A stretch of 64,000 nucleotides of DNA, taken from contig CP065366.1 in assembly GCA_023206055.1 (NCBI GenBank), forward strand, positions 1,550,001 to 1,614,000, written 5' to 3'. The translations under genes were made by a program, and so were the position numbers. Position 1 is the first letter of the stretch. The number at the start of each line of letters is the position of its first letter. A model generated the notes under the pieces. It made no database searches, had not been told where the DNA came from, and saw nothing but the letters and a program-made list of their open reading frames with translations. This DNA is from Vibrio cyclitrophicus. Its GTDB lineage: Bacteria > Pseudomonadota > Gammaproteobacteria > Enterobacterales > Vibrionaceae. Below are positions 25,529 through 33,756 of the stretch, piece after piece.

Positions 25529-27217
25529 TTAAGATTTGATACTGGTCTTGGAGTTCGGTTGTGAGTTCATCGTTGACTGAGACAATGTGAATTGATTGAT
25601 CAGCGATTCAAGATGATCAGATAGCTCTTCTAAGTCATTGCTGATGTTGCGAGTTTCAGCCGCGGATTGCGACGTGTTGTTGGCGTGAGAGGTGATGGTT
25701 TCGACTTTCTGCTGAACATCTTTAGTAGCCTGTGTGGTGGATTGGGTCTGCTGTTGAATGTTCTGTGCATGTGCCAACACTTGCTTCATCTCTTCTACAA
25801 CACCATTCATTTCAACAGACAGGGCATCGATATCGCTCGAGCTTTGATGTGCTTGTTCACAAACATGGTCAGCAGAGGTCAACGATTCTTCGCTGCCTTG
25901 CTGGAACTGATGGATAATCGATTCAATGCTGCTTGTTGCTTCTGCCGTTCGTGACGCGAGATGACGGACTTCATCAGCAACAACGGCAAAGCCACGACCT
26001 TGTTCGCCGGCACGAGCGGCTTCAATGGCTGCATTAAGTGCAAGGAGGTTGGTTTGGTCGGCAATACCACGAATCACACTCAATATTGAAGAGACCTCTC
26101 CGGTTTGCTCATTGAGTGTCAGTATTTTGTGTTTCACTTCTTCTATGCTGCTGACTAGGTTCTTTATGTCACTGCTTGCGTCGTGTGCTTGGTTAGCACT
26201 TTTGCATGCCACATCAGCGGTGTGATTAATGAGGTCGGATGCGGTTAACGTCGCTTGTTCCACATTAACCTGTTGAGCTTGTATCCCTTCTACATTGTTT
26301 TGTACTTCTGCCGTTTCATATTGCTGATCGCTCGCCGCTTGTTCCGTAATTTGTGCAACGCTGGTCAGTTGGTTCGCAGACGCATTCAGTTTGTGTGAAG
26401 TATCTTGTACTTTCTCTAAACTGTCAGAAACCGTGCCCATGAAGGAGTTAATCGAATTGGCGAGTGTACCAATCTCATCTTTGCTTTGTGCTGGTAAGCG
26501 GGTTGATAGGTTTTTGTCTCTGCTAACTTGCGTCATAAAACGAGACGTCTGTTGAAGAGGTCGAACAATGATCTTACGAATTAGCCCCATCGTCAGTACA
26601 AAGCCCGCAAAGGAGATCACCGCCATAATGCCAATCGCAGCCATGGTTTGAGTGTTGATCAGCGAATTGACATGGCTAAGATTGTACTCCAAGCGAATAG
26701 CACCTAACACTTCACCTTCTGGCGCCATATGGCATGCTACACAATTGGTGCCGCGATAGTTTTCGCTCGATTTCATTGGCAGGGCAATCACTAGGCCTTT
26801 GCCCCAATCAGCCGAAAAAGGTTCGATAACGGTTTCGCCTGCTAGCGCTCGTTTATCAATATCATCAACGGGTGTTTGGTTGTTATTACCTGGGCCGTAT
26901 AATTTGCTGACAGCTTCGGCGCGTAAAACACGAACGTCTTCAATACCTTCTTGTGCCAATGCTTTCTGACGTAGGGTTTCTTTCTGTGCCATGGTACCAG
27001 TCAGCATCATCATATTGAGGCTATCGAAATAGTTACTCGCTTTATCGTGAAGTTGTTCACTCAACACTGAATTAACAAGTTGTTTTTGCTGTGAATATTG
27101 AAAATAGGTCGATATCGCGAGCAAGAAAGTGAACACGATGGCGAGGGCCACTAGGATTTTAAAAGTGATTGTTGAGCGCATAAGGTGTTTGTTTTTATTC
27201 ATTATAATGACGCGCAT
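25529..27217 (-). CDS. Methyl-accepting chemotaxis protein with periplasmic c-type heme motif
   Basis: A 562-aa chemoreceptor. It has TM1 (~18-36), a periplasmic sensor (~37-185), TM2 (~188-212), HAMP (~213-265), then a long signalling coiled coil with the hairpin tip EVSSILSVIRGIADQTNLLALNAAIEAARAGEQ... region (~380-420). The sensor contains C159-V-A-C162-H163 within GTNCVACHMAPEGE, the CxxCH motif that covalently binds heme c, so the receptor may sense redox state, oxygen or NO. The start is ambiguous: ATG at 27217, or MNKNK five codons later (27202); neither has a good ribosome binding site. No partner gene is adjacent. Confidence 0.9.
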   Translation of the reverse strand: MRVIIMNKNKHLMRSTITFKILVALAIVFTFLLAISTYFQYSQQKQLVNSVLSEQLHDKASNYFDSLNMMMLTGTMAQKETLRQKALAQEGIEDVRVLRAEAVSKLYGPGNNNQTPVDDIDKRALAGETVIEPFSADWGKGLVIALPMKSSENYRGTNCVACHMAPEGEVLGAIRLEYNLSHVNSLINTQTMAAIGIMAVISFAGFVLTMGLIRKIIVRPLQQTSRFMTQVSRDKNLSTRLPAQSKDEIGTLANSINSFMGTVSDSLEKVQDTSHKLNASANQLTSVAQITEQAASDQQYETAEVQNNVEGIQAQQVNVEQATLTASDLINHTADVACKSANQAHDASSDIKNLVSSIEEVKHKILTLNEQTGEVSSILSVIRGIADQTNLLALNAAIEAARAGEQGRGFAVVADEVRHLASRTAEATSSIESIIHQFQQGSEESLTSADHVCEQAHQSSSDIDALSVEMNGVVEEMKQVLAHAQNIQQQTQSTTQATKDVQQKVETITSHANNTSQSAAETRNISNDLEELSDHLESLINQFTLSQSTMNSQPNSKTSIKS

Positions 27218-27401
27218 ACTTTACGTGTAAGAAACCCTACTACCTATGGGGTATAGTGAATTGTGTGACCACACTCCGGTTGTGGTTATGTTTCTGTGAT
27301 GTAGCGATAATGTGTAGCAATTGATTCAACATTTGAGGTTCAAATGAGTTTGTGTCTACTTTTGGTCTATTGCTAGGGCGTTGGCTGTGATTTTTTTCGC
27401 T

Positions 27402-27665
27402 AAGAACGCCGTTTATGCGGCTGTCATGTGTTTTTTAACGTTCTTTGCACAGGCATTGTAGTTAATGGTGTTGGTGAATTTATAGCTTGGATTCTTATCA
27501 GTAATGATTATTGTTTTACGTGGTTTGGTGGTTAATTTGTATCCAAATGGCTGTTTTGTTCAATTTAATAGCAAAAAATGTGGCTATAGCGTTGTGTTTC
27601 GAGTCTCATTCGATAAGATGAAAAGACCTCTAATGCTAGAGGTAGGGCAGCAACGGATACGCTGC
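27402..27665 (+). other. Intergenic region with several hairpins before the TyrP-like gene
   Basis: The 756-bp gap between the divergent chemoreceptor and TyrP-like genes contains inverted repeats. AAGAACG at 27402 pairs with CGTTCTT at 27439, enclosing a GCCG/CGGC stem. ACCTCTA at 27626 pairs with TAGAGGT at 27637 with a 4-nt loop. GCAGC at 27647 pairs with GCTGC at 27661. A 60-codon frame covering 27504-27686 has no ribosome binding site and overlaps these stems, so I do not call it a gene. The region may be a long 5' leader or an sRNA. Confidence 0.35.
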
Positions 27666-27706
27666 TTCAAATACTATGGAATGTGAATCAATTATTGGAC
27701 ACATAC

Positions 27707-27904
27707 ATGAAATTCAAGATTACATCGCCGATTATTGAACCTACGGAAGGTTCACCACATCAGTTAACGCTTACTCACGCTTCTCGTTTTACCTCTTTTA
27801 AGACAAGCTCCCTTTTGAACGCCCTGTTCGACAACGTCTCTGCACGCTTCTTTACCGCTTATCGCTCCTATTGTTATTCGTTTTATAACTTTATTTCTAT
27901 CTGA
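27707..27904 (+). CDS. Candidate Phe/Tyr-rich leader peptide ORF (65 aa)
   Basis: A short ORF from ATG 27707 (a GTG in frame at 27683 is an alternative) to TGA at 27902-27904, ending 69 bp before the TyrP-like permease gene. The last 19 codons are strikingly aromatic: RFFTAYRSYCYSFYNFISI, with four Phe and four Tyr, all Tyr codons TAT. The DNA from about 27770 to 27900 is rich in C and T and poor in G on the coding strand, as in Rho-loading sites. I see no intrinsic terminator between it and the permease gene. The pattern resembles TnaC-type or attenuation leaders. Translation is unproven, and the ribosome binding site is weak. Confidence 0.45.
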   Translation: MKFKITSPIIEPTEGSPHQLTLTHASRFTSFKTSSLLNALFDNVSARFFTAYRSYCYSFYNFISI

Positions 27905-27973
27905 ATTCCTTTGTCATCCAATTGATGCACGAAGACTCACACCTATAAAAACTAAACAAATAAGTTAAAAATA

Positions 27974-29128
27974 ATGAATATTAAAATGATGGGTAGCTCC
28001 CTAATTATCGCTGGTACCGCTCTCGGTGCTGGTATGCTCGCGATCCCAATGGTATTAGCTCAATTCGGATTGCTTTATGGCACACTGCTTATGGTTCTGA
28101 TCTGTTTCGGTACCACTTACGCAGCTCTATTACTTTTAGAAGCGACCATCAAAGCCGGTGGCGGTCTAGGGTTGAACTCTATTGCTCGAAAAACCTTGGG
28201 CAAACAAGGCCAGTTGCTTACCAACGGCCTACTTTACGCGTTATTGATTTGCCTATTAATGGCTTACATTTTGGGCGCGGGCGACTTGCTGAGTAAGTTA
28301 CTGTCTAACTTCGGTGTAGACATTACAGCAACCTCTAGCCAAATCACGTTTACCTTGCTTGCCGGTGCTGTAGTTGCAAGTGGTACAGGTGTGATTGATA
28401 AACTGAACCGTGCATTGTTCTTCGTGATGTTAGCGAGCTTGTTTGCAACCATGGCGTTTTTGGCGCCAAGCATGACTCAAGATAACCTGATGCAGGTGAC
28501 CAGTCATGACCACGTTGATCTAATCAAAACCAGTGCCATCCTGTTTACCAGTTTTGGCTTTATGGTTGTGATTCCAACCTTGGTTTCTTACAACCACGAA
28601 GCGACAGACAAACAGCTGCGTAACATGGTGATTGTTGGTTCTCTGATCCCATTAGTGTGTTACTTGTGTTGGTTGTTTGCGGTAGTGGGTAACTTGAGTG
28701 AAGAGCAATTCAGAAGCTTTAAGAATGTCTCTGACTTGATGGCGGCGTTTGAGGCTCAGTCTCCTTGGGTGGGTAACGTTCTGTCTACCTTCACTGGCTT
28801 GGCGTTGTTGACTTCTTTCTTTGGTGTGGCGATGGCGTTGTTCAACCAGAACAAAGACATGTTCAACCAAAATACAGCGGTAACGTACTGCATTAGTTTC
28901 ATCTTACCGTTGGCGGGTTCGTTGCTTGCTGCAGATAAGTTCCTACAAGTGCTGAACTACGCTGGCATCATTTTGGTTTTCCTTGCTGTATTCGTTCCTT
29001 TGGTTATGGTTCACAAGCAACGCTTCATGAAAGTTGCTGATGACCGATACCGAGCAGAAGGTGGCAGCGCAATGATGTTGTTCTCACTGCTGTTTGGTTG
29101 CTTCCTGCTTATCTCACAAGTGATCTAG
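27974..29128 (+). CDS. TyrP-like aromatic amino acid permease
   Basis: A 384-aa inner-membrane permease of the HAAAP family (hydroxy/aromatic amino acid permeases), with about eleven hydrophobic segments. The N-terminus SSLIIAGTALGAGMLAIPMV and the later ILFTSFGFMVVIPTLVSYNH match the TyrP/Mtr/TnaB group, closest to TyrP by recalled similarity, so tyrosine uptake by proton symport is the likely role. It differs from the serine transporter SdaC nearby. A Phe/Tyr-rich candidate leader ORF lies just upstream, and tyrR is present in this window. No TyrR box is evident in its promoter region. A strong terminator follows. Confidence 0.85.
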   Translation: MNIKMMGSSLIIAGTALGAGMLAIPMVLAQFGLLYGTLLMVLICFGTTYAALLLLEATIKAGGGLGLNSIARKTLGKQGQLLTNGLLYALLICLLMAYILGAGDLLSKLLSNFGVDITATSSQITFTLLAGAVVASGTGVIDKLNRALFFVMLASLFATMAFLAPSMTQDNLMQVTSHDHVDLIKTSAILFTSFGFMVVIPTLVSYNHEATDKQLRNMVIVGSLIPLVCYLCWLFAVVGNLSEEQFRSFKNVSDLMAAFEAQSPWVGNVLSTFTGLALLTSFFGVAMALFNQNKDMFNQNTAVTYCISFILPLAGSLLAADKFLQVLNYAGIILVFLAVFVPLVMVHKQRFMKVADDRYRAEGGSAMMLFSLLFGCFLLISQVI

Positions 29129-29193
29129 TTCTTTGGTCAATTATCTAAGATGCGAATTGAGCATCTTAGATATAAGTGACCGGAATTCAGATA

Positions 29194-29226
29194 CAAAAAA
29201 AGGAACGCATCGGCGTTCCTTTTTTA
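29194..29226 (+). terminator. Bidirectional intrinsic terminator
   Basis: AGGAACGC (29201-29208), loop ATCG, GCGTTCCT (29213-29220), flanked by A- and T-runs. It lies between the convergent TyrP-like gene and sdaA. Confidence 0.92.
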
Positions 29227-29264
29227 TTATTTGCTCGTTACCAAGCAAGCTGTGTTAGAGGCTA

Positions 29265-30626
29265 TTAGCAAACAACCTTAATTGCCAAACCACCTTGAGA
29301 TGTCTCACGGTATTTAGCGTTCATGTCTTTACCTGTTTCTAGCATTGTTTCGATAACTTTATCTAGAGAAACAGTAGGAGCTGAAGAACGACGAAGCGCC
29401 ATACGAGTCGAGTTGATTGCTTTAACTGCAGCAATACCGTTACGCTCGATACATGGTACTTGTACTTGGCCAGCAACTGGGTCACACGTTAGACCTAGGT
29501 TGTGCTCCATGCCGATTTCTGCAGCCATACATACTTGCTCAGGGCTACCACCCATAAGCTCAGCAAGACCAGCAGCAGCCATAGAACATGCCACACCAAC
29601 TTCACCCTGACAGCCAACTTCAGCACCAGAGATAGAAGCGTTACGCTTGTAAAGACCACCGATCGCGCCAGAAGCAGCGAAGTAACGGATGTAATCTTTC
29701 TCTGTCACTGTTTGGATGAATTTATCGTAGTAAGCTAGTACAGCAGGGATGATGCCACATGCGCCGTTTGTTGGTGCCGTTACTACACGACCGCCCGCTG
29801 CGTTTTCTTCGTTTACTGCGAAAGCAAACATGTTTACCCAGTCAACAACCGTCATTGGATCATTGGTTGTTTTTTCTGAAGTAATTAGCTGTTGGCGAAG
29901 TGCTGCTGCACGACGAGGTACACGCAGTGGACCAGGCAGGATACCTTCAGTATTCATACCGCGATCCATACACTCACGCATCGTTTTCCAGATGTTAGCG
30001 AAGTAAGTGCGAGACTCTTCGTCTGAGTGGAATGCTGCTTGGTTTTTCATAACCAGTGTACTGATAGAAAGACCGCTTTCTTTACACTGGTTAACTAGCT
30101 CTTCAGCTGTTGTGAATTCGTAAGGTGCTTTGATTGGGTTTTCTTCTTCTTTGCCGAAGTTCTCTTCGTCAACGATGAAACCGCCACCAATTGAGTAGTA
30201 CGTTTTTGAGTATGCAACTTCGTCACCAACCCATGCATGAATACTCATGCCGTTCTCGTGTAGAGAAAGGTTGCTAGTGTGGAAGTTCATTCCGCCATCT
30301 TTAGGGAACGAAACAGTATGACAGTGCATACCAACAGGTAGACGTTCAGTTTCTTCTACGCGAGCAATGAAGCCAGCAATAGAATCGATATCAACATGTT
30401 CAGGAGTATTGCCAGCAAGACCCATGATGATTGCGATATCTGTGTGGTGACCTTTCCCTGTCAGTGATAGTGATCCATATACGTCCACGGTGATTTTAGT
30501 GATGTCGCGCAATTTTCCCATTGAACGTAGGTCATCAATAAACTCTTTACCCGCTTTCATTGGTCCAACTGTGTGTGAGCTCGATGGACCAACACCGATT
30601 TTATAGATATCAAATACACTAATCAT
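29265..30626 (-). CDS. sdaA: L-serine ammonia-lyase SdaA
   Basis: Iron-sulfur L-serine deaminase converting serine to pyruvate and ammonia. From ATG 30626 (MISVFDIYKIGVGPSSSHT) it has 453 aa, the E. coli SdaA length is 454. GAGGT lies 8 bases before this ATG; the longer open frame to 30656 runs into a hairpin and is rejected. The catalytic-core segments APTNGACGIIPAVLAYYD and SISGAEVGCQGEVGVACSMAA, and the CDPVAGQVQVPCIERN stretch, contain the Cys residues expected to hold the [4Fe-4S] cluster. It follows sdaC on the same strand, so uptake and deamination of serine are coupled. Confidence 0.96.
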   Translation of the reverse strand: MISVFDIYKIGVGPSSSHTVGPMKAGKEFIDDLRSMGKLRDITKITVDVYGSLSLTGKGHHTDIAIIMGLAGNTPEHVDIDSIAGFIARVEETERLPVGMHCHTVSFPKDGGMNFHTSNLSLHENGMSIHAWVGDEVAYSKTYYSIGGGFIVDEENFGKEEENPIKAPYEFTTAEELVNQCKESGLSISTLVMKNQAAFHSDEESRTYFANIWKTMRECMDRGMNTEGILPGPLRVPRRAAALRQQLITSEKTTNDPMTVVDWVNMFAFAVNEENAAGGRVVTAPTNGACGIIPAVLAYYDKFIQTVTEKDYIRYFAASGAIGGLYKRNASISGAEVGCQGEVGVACSMAAAGLAELMGGSPEQVCMAAEIGMEHNLGLTCDPVAGQVQVPCIERNGIAAVKAINSTRMALRRSSAPTVSLDKVIETMLETGKDMNAKYRETSQGGLAIKVVC

Positions 30627-30645
30627 AGCGATTACCTCAAAAAGA

Positions 30646-30673
30646 GAGCCTCCCACGTCGAGTAGGGAGGCTC
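30646..30673 (-). terminator. Intercistronic hairpin between sdaC and sdaA
   Basis: GAGCCTCCC and GGGAGGCTC form a 9-bp stem (arms 30665-30673 and 30646-30654 on the minus strand) followed by TCTTTTTG and then the sdaA ribosome binding site. It looks like a partial terminator or a processing/stability element that lowers sdaA relative to sdaC. Confidence 0.7.
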
Positions 30674-30746
30674 ATTTATTATCATTATATTTTTTGTCTA
30701 ATCTCGCGATATAAGATGGATGTCATCTTATAAAAAGCAGCTGAGA

Positions 30747-32000
30747 TTAAAGAGCGCCGTAGATTACAGAACTAATAGCCGCTAGACCACATAAAGCTGT
30801 AAAGATTTGCACAGGTGCTGAAGTTTTGTACTTAGCCATTGCTGGTACTTTTTGCATCGCGAATACAGGCATTAGGAACAGGATAGCTGCAATCATTGGA
30901 GCACCCATTGTTTCAATCATACCTAGGATGCTTGGGTTAACTACCGCAACAATCCAAGTTGTAACAACGATGAACGCTAGAGATGCTTTCTCAATCGTGC
31001 TGATTGAAGAACCAGAGCGAGACTTGATTAGACCAACAAGACCTTCATGAGCACCTAGGAAGTGACCGAAGTAGCTAGAAGTGATTGCTGCGAACGCTAC
31101 TAGAGGACCCATGTAAGAAATAAGTGGAGACTCGTGAACGTTAGCTAGGTAAGAAAGTACAGAGATGTTTTGTGCTTGCGCTGTTGCTAGTTGCTCTGGA
31201 GATAGAGAAAGTACTACAGAGAATACGAAGAACATTACAAAACCCATCAGCATCATTGCTGCGCCGCCAGTGATCGCGTCAGTTTTCTTAACTGCGTCAT
31301 CACCGTATACACGACGTTGCTCTTTAGAGAACTGTGAAATGATTGGGCTGTGGTTGAAAGAGAACACGATGATTGGAATCGCAAGCCAGATAATAGAAGG
31401 CATTGTTGACCATTCTGGGCTTGTTTCCATCATAGAAGTGTTCCAATCAGGAACTAGGTAAAAAGATAGCGCTAATAGGATGAATACTAGTGGGTAAACC
31501 ATCGCTGAAGTTGCTTTCAGCATCAGATCTTTACCGAATACAACGCCCGCTGTCATAGCAAGGATAAGTGCACCAGAAAGAAGGGGACGTGGAATAGATT
31601 CCATACCCATTTGGTTTACAAGGAAAGAGTCAACCGTGTTTGTGATACCAACACCGTAGATAAGAACGATCGGGTAGATAGCGAAGAAGTAAGCAAAAGT
31701 AATAATGTTTGCGCCGGTCTTGCCGAAGTGCTCTTCAACTGTGTCTGTAATATCAGCTTCAGGGTTTTTAGCCGACAGTACGAAACGAGCTAGAGATTTG
31801 TGTGCGAACCAAGTCATTGGTGCCGCAATTAGAGCTAGGATAACTAATGGCCAAAAACCACCCGCACCAGCTTTGATTGGAAGGAATAGTACGCCAGCAC
31901 CAACTGCTGTACCGAATAGTGATAAACACCAGGTAAAATCTTTGTAGTTAAACTTGCTTGAATCTTTAACGGCATTTGCCGAAGAAGTTGTTGTGTTCAT
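30747..32000 (-). CDS. sdaC: Serine transporter SdaC
   Basis: A 417-aa HAAAP-family permease of the serine/threonine (SdaC/TdcC) branch, with around eleven membrane helices. The signatures FTWCLSLFGTAVGAGVLFLPIKAG at the N-terminus and SFNHSPIISQFSKEQR in the middle are typical of SdaC. It imports L-serine with protons for use by the downstream SdaA. The two genes are 120 bp apart with a hairpin between. The 309-bp upstream region up to the NudL gene holds its promoter. Confidence 0.93.
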   Translation of the reverse strand: MNTTTSSANAVKDSSKFNYKDFTWCLSLFGTAVGAGVLFLPIKAGAGGFWPLVILALIAAPMTWFAHKSLARFVLSAKNPEADITDTVEEHFGKTGANIITFAYFFAIYPIVLIYGVGITNTVDSFLVNQMGMESIPRPLLSGALILAMTAGVVFGKDLMLKATSAMVYPLVFILLALSFYLVPDWNTSMMETSPEWSTMPSIIWLAIPIIVFSFNHSPIISQFSKEQRRVYGDDAVKKTDAITGGAAMMLMGFVMFFVFSVVLSLSPEQLATAQAQNISVLSYLANVHESPLISYMGPLVAFAAITSSYFGHFLGAHEGLVGLIKSRSGSSISTIEKASLAFIVVTTWIVAVVNPSILGMIETMGAPMIAAILFLMPVFAMQKVPAMAKYKTSAPVQIFTALCGLAAISSVIYGAL

Positions 32001-32309
32001 GTTAAATTACTCATTTTTTGGGAACAGGAAATAAGTCGGGGCTAATTCTGCAGAATTTTCTTCTGCAAAAAATAGATCTAAATCATGTAATGAAACGGCG
32101 TGTCACATGATATGCGAAAAACGGATTTTTGATCACGAAAATAGTGTGCTACAGGTGATTTATATTTGGATTGGGTATTAGTTTTTCTTATGGTTTGGTG
32201 GGGCGTGTATAGTTTTATACCAGGAAAACGTTTGCGTAAAATTGCATTAATAAATCTGTTCCATAGAAAGTCTGGATTTTGTTAACAGAGATTAAACAAA
32301 ACGTAGTTG
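32001..32309. other. Intergenic region upstream of sdaC
   Basis: AT-rich stretch of 309 bp. It contains partial TGTCACATGAT and TTGATCACGAAA elements that recall CRP half-sites, but no site with correct TGTGA-N6-TCACA spacing. No ORF or terminator is evident. Confidence 0.4.
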
Positions 32310-32909
32310 CTATGTAATTCGTTGCACTATGTGTTGCTGCAGCGATTGGATGATTTGCGCCGTAACGCCCCAAATTAGGTGCTCTTGGAAGGGCATGGCA
32401 AAAACACGATGCTTGATTTGTTTAAAGTTAACAGTGTGGCTATGTAACTTGGCTTGGTCTAAAACATAGGTAGCGGGTACCTCAAAAATTGAGGCCACTT
32501 CGTTTTCATCGATGATGGGTTTATAGTCAGGATCAACTAATGCGACAATCGGCGTAACAGAAAATTTACTAATGGTACTCAAGGCGGGTAATTGCCCAAC
32601 AATTTTAACTTGATCCGATCGAATTCCTACCTCTTCATGAAGCTCTCTGAGTGCAGTGAATTGCATGGAAGGGTCAGAAAGTTCGTGTTTTCCTCCAGGA
32701 AAGCTGACTTGCCCGGGGTGATGCTTTAAGTGAGCAGCTCTTTTAGTAAAAATGACATGTAAACCATCTTCTCTTTCAACTAAACCTACCACTACTGCCG
32801 CTTTACGTAATTGATCGCCACTGATATGAGAAACACGCTCTACTGACTCTGGGTGATAGCCTACTGTAGGGTTAAGTTGGAATTGTTGAAGGAAGTTTTC
32901 TTTATTCAT
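32310..32909 (-). CDS. NudL-type CoA pyrophosphatase (Nudix hydrolase)
   Basis: A 199-aa Nudix protein. The Nudix box reads GGKHELSDPSMQF-TALRELHEEVGI (~residues 72-96), with the REL.EEVG core intact. It is preceded by the CoA-pyrophosphatase-specific segment HPGQVSFPGG, which singles out the NudL/CoAse group. These enzymes cut coenzyme A and its esters to phosphopantetheine derivatives and 3',5'-ADP using Mg2+ or Mn2+. The gene is alone, between the sdaC promoter region and the divergent H-NOX operon. The neighbour pabB lies beyond, without a visible functional link. Confidence 0.88.
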   Translation of the reverse strand: MNKENFLQQFQLNPTVGYHPESVERVSHISGDQLRKAAVVVGLVEREDGLHVIFTKRAAHLKHHPGQVSFPGGKHELSDPSMQFTALRELHEEVGIRSDQVKIVGQLPALSTISKFSVTPIVALVDPDYKPIIDENEVASIFEVPATYVLDQAKLHSHTVNFKQIKHRVFAMPFQEHLIWGVTAQIIQSLQQHIVQRIT

Positions 32910-33212
32910 ATCAAGCCAATATATTGATTATTATGATTTTAAGTATAGACATAACCGTGGGTTGATTACCAATGTTGAGTTTTTCTTGATTTACTTTCCT
33001 TCTTTTAGTTACGAATTGGATGTTATGAGGGGTTGCTTACCGATGAGTATCCTCAAAATGCCGATTTTTGCTATATTCAATATGTGCATATAGGCGAATA
33101 AGCGTTACTCATGTCATAAAATTAGGTGACGAAACGTAGATTTTTTGTTTAAGAATTTGATAACAATAACTTAGTGGACCATTCTAAAAAGAAATAGAAG
33201 AAAAGGTATGAG
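32910..33212. other. Intergenic region between nudL-like gene and H-NOX gene
   Basis: This 303-bp divergent promoter region is AT-rich. I see an AAAAGG ribosome binding site before the H-NOX ATG. No ORF, hairpin or recognisable NsrR/NorR-type site is visible. Confidence 0.45.
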
Positions 33213-33755
33213 ATGAAAGGAATCATATTCACCGAATTTTTAGAGCTTGTTGAAGACAAGTTTGGGTTAGAGCTTTTGGAAGAAGTTCTCGAAATGTCAG
33301 AAGATGAAGGGATCTATACGTCGGTCGGCAGTTACGACCACAAAGACCTTGTCAGGTTGATTATCAACCTAAGTAAAAAAACCGATATTGATGCGGCAAG
33401 CTTACAACGCGTGTTTGGGCAGTCTGTATTTAAAAACTTACTTGCCTCTTTACCGAATAAAGCGAGTCTTGCTCATAGCAATACCACCTTTCAATTTATT
33501 CAGCACGTAGAGCGCTACATTCACGTTGAAGTGAAGAAGCTCTATCCAGATGCTGAGCCACCTGAATTCAGTTTTATCACCACGACCGAAGCACAACTTA
33601 TCTTTGACTACAAAAGCGCAAGGTGTATGTCTCATGTTTGCTTAGGACTTATCGAGGGATGCGCTGAATACCACGGTGAATCTATCGCGGTGGAGATGAC
33701 GCCACAAAATGATGACCAAAGCGTGGTTAGGTTTAATCTCAAAGTAGAAAATTGA
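33213..33755 (+). CDS. H-NOX heme nitric-oxide sensor
   Basis: A 180-aa H-NOX domain protein. It should bind heme b through H104 (RYIHVEVKKLYP) and hold the heme propionates with the YxSxR motif Y133-K-S135-A-R137, both present. Such proteins bind NO with high affinity and control a partner kinase. The hybrid kinase begins one base after the stop codon, so the two are translationally coupled. In V. harveyi and V. parahaemolyticus, H-NOX/kinase pairs feed NO information into signalling; in V. harveyi this reaches quorum sensing through HqsK. Confidence 0.95.
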   Translation: MKGIIFTEFLELVEDKFGLELLEEVLEMSEDEGIYTSVGSYDHKDLVRLIINLSKKTDIDAASLQRVFGQSVFKNLLASLPNKASLAHSNTTFQFIQHVERYIHVEVKKLYPDAEPPEFSFITTTEAQLIFDYKSARCMSHVCLGLIEGCAEYHGESIAVEMTPQNDDQSVVRFNLKVEN

Positions 33756-33756
33756 T

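Noticed and set aside
27504..27686. 60-codon ORF upstream of the TyrP-like gene
   Set aside because: No ribosome binding site, overlaps two hairpins, and the product shows no recognisable features.
32001..32309. CRP binding site upstream of sdaC
   Set aside because: TGTCACATG and TGATCACG half-sites are present but none has the TGTGA-N6-TCACA spacing.
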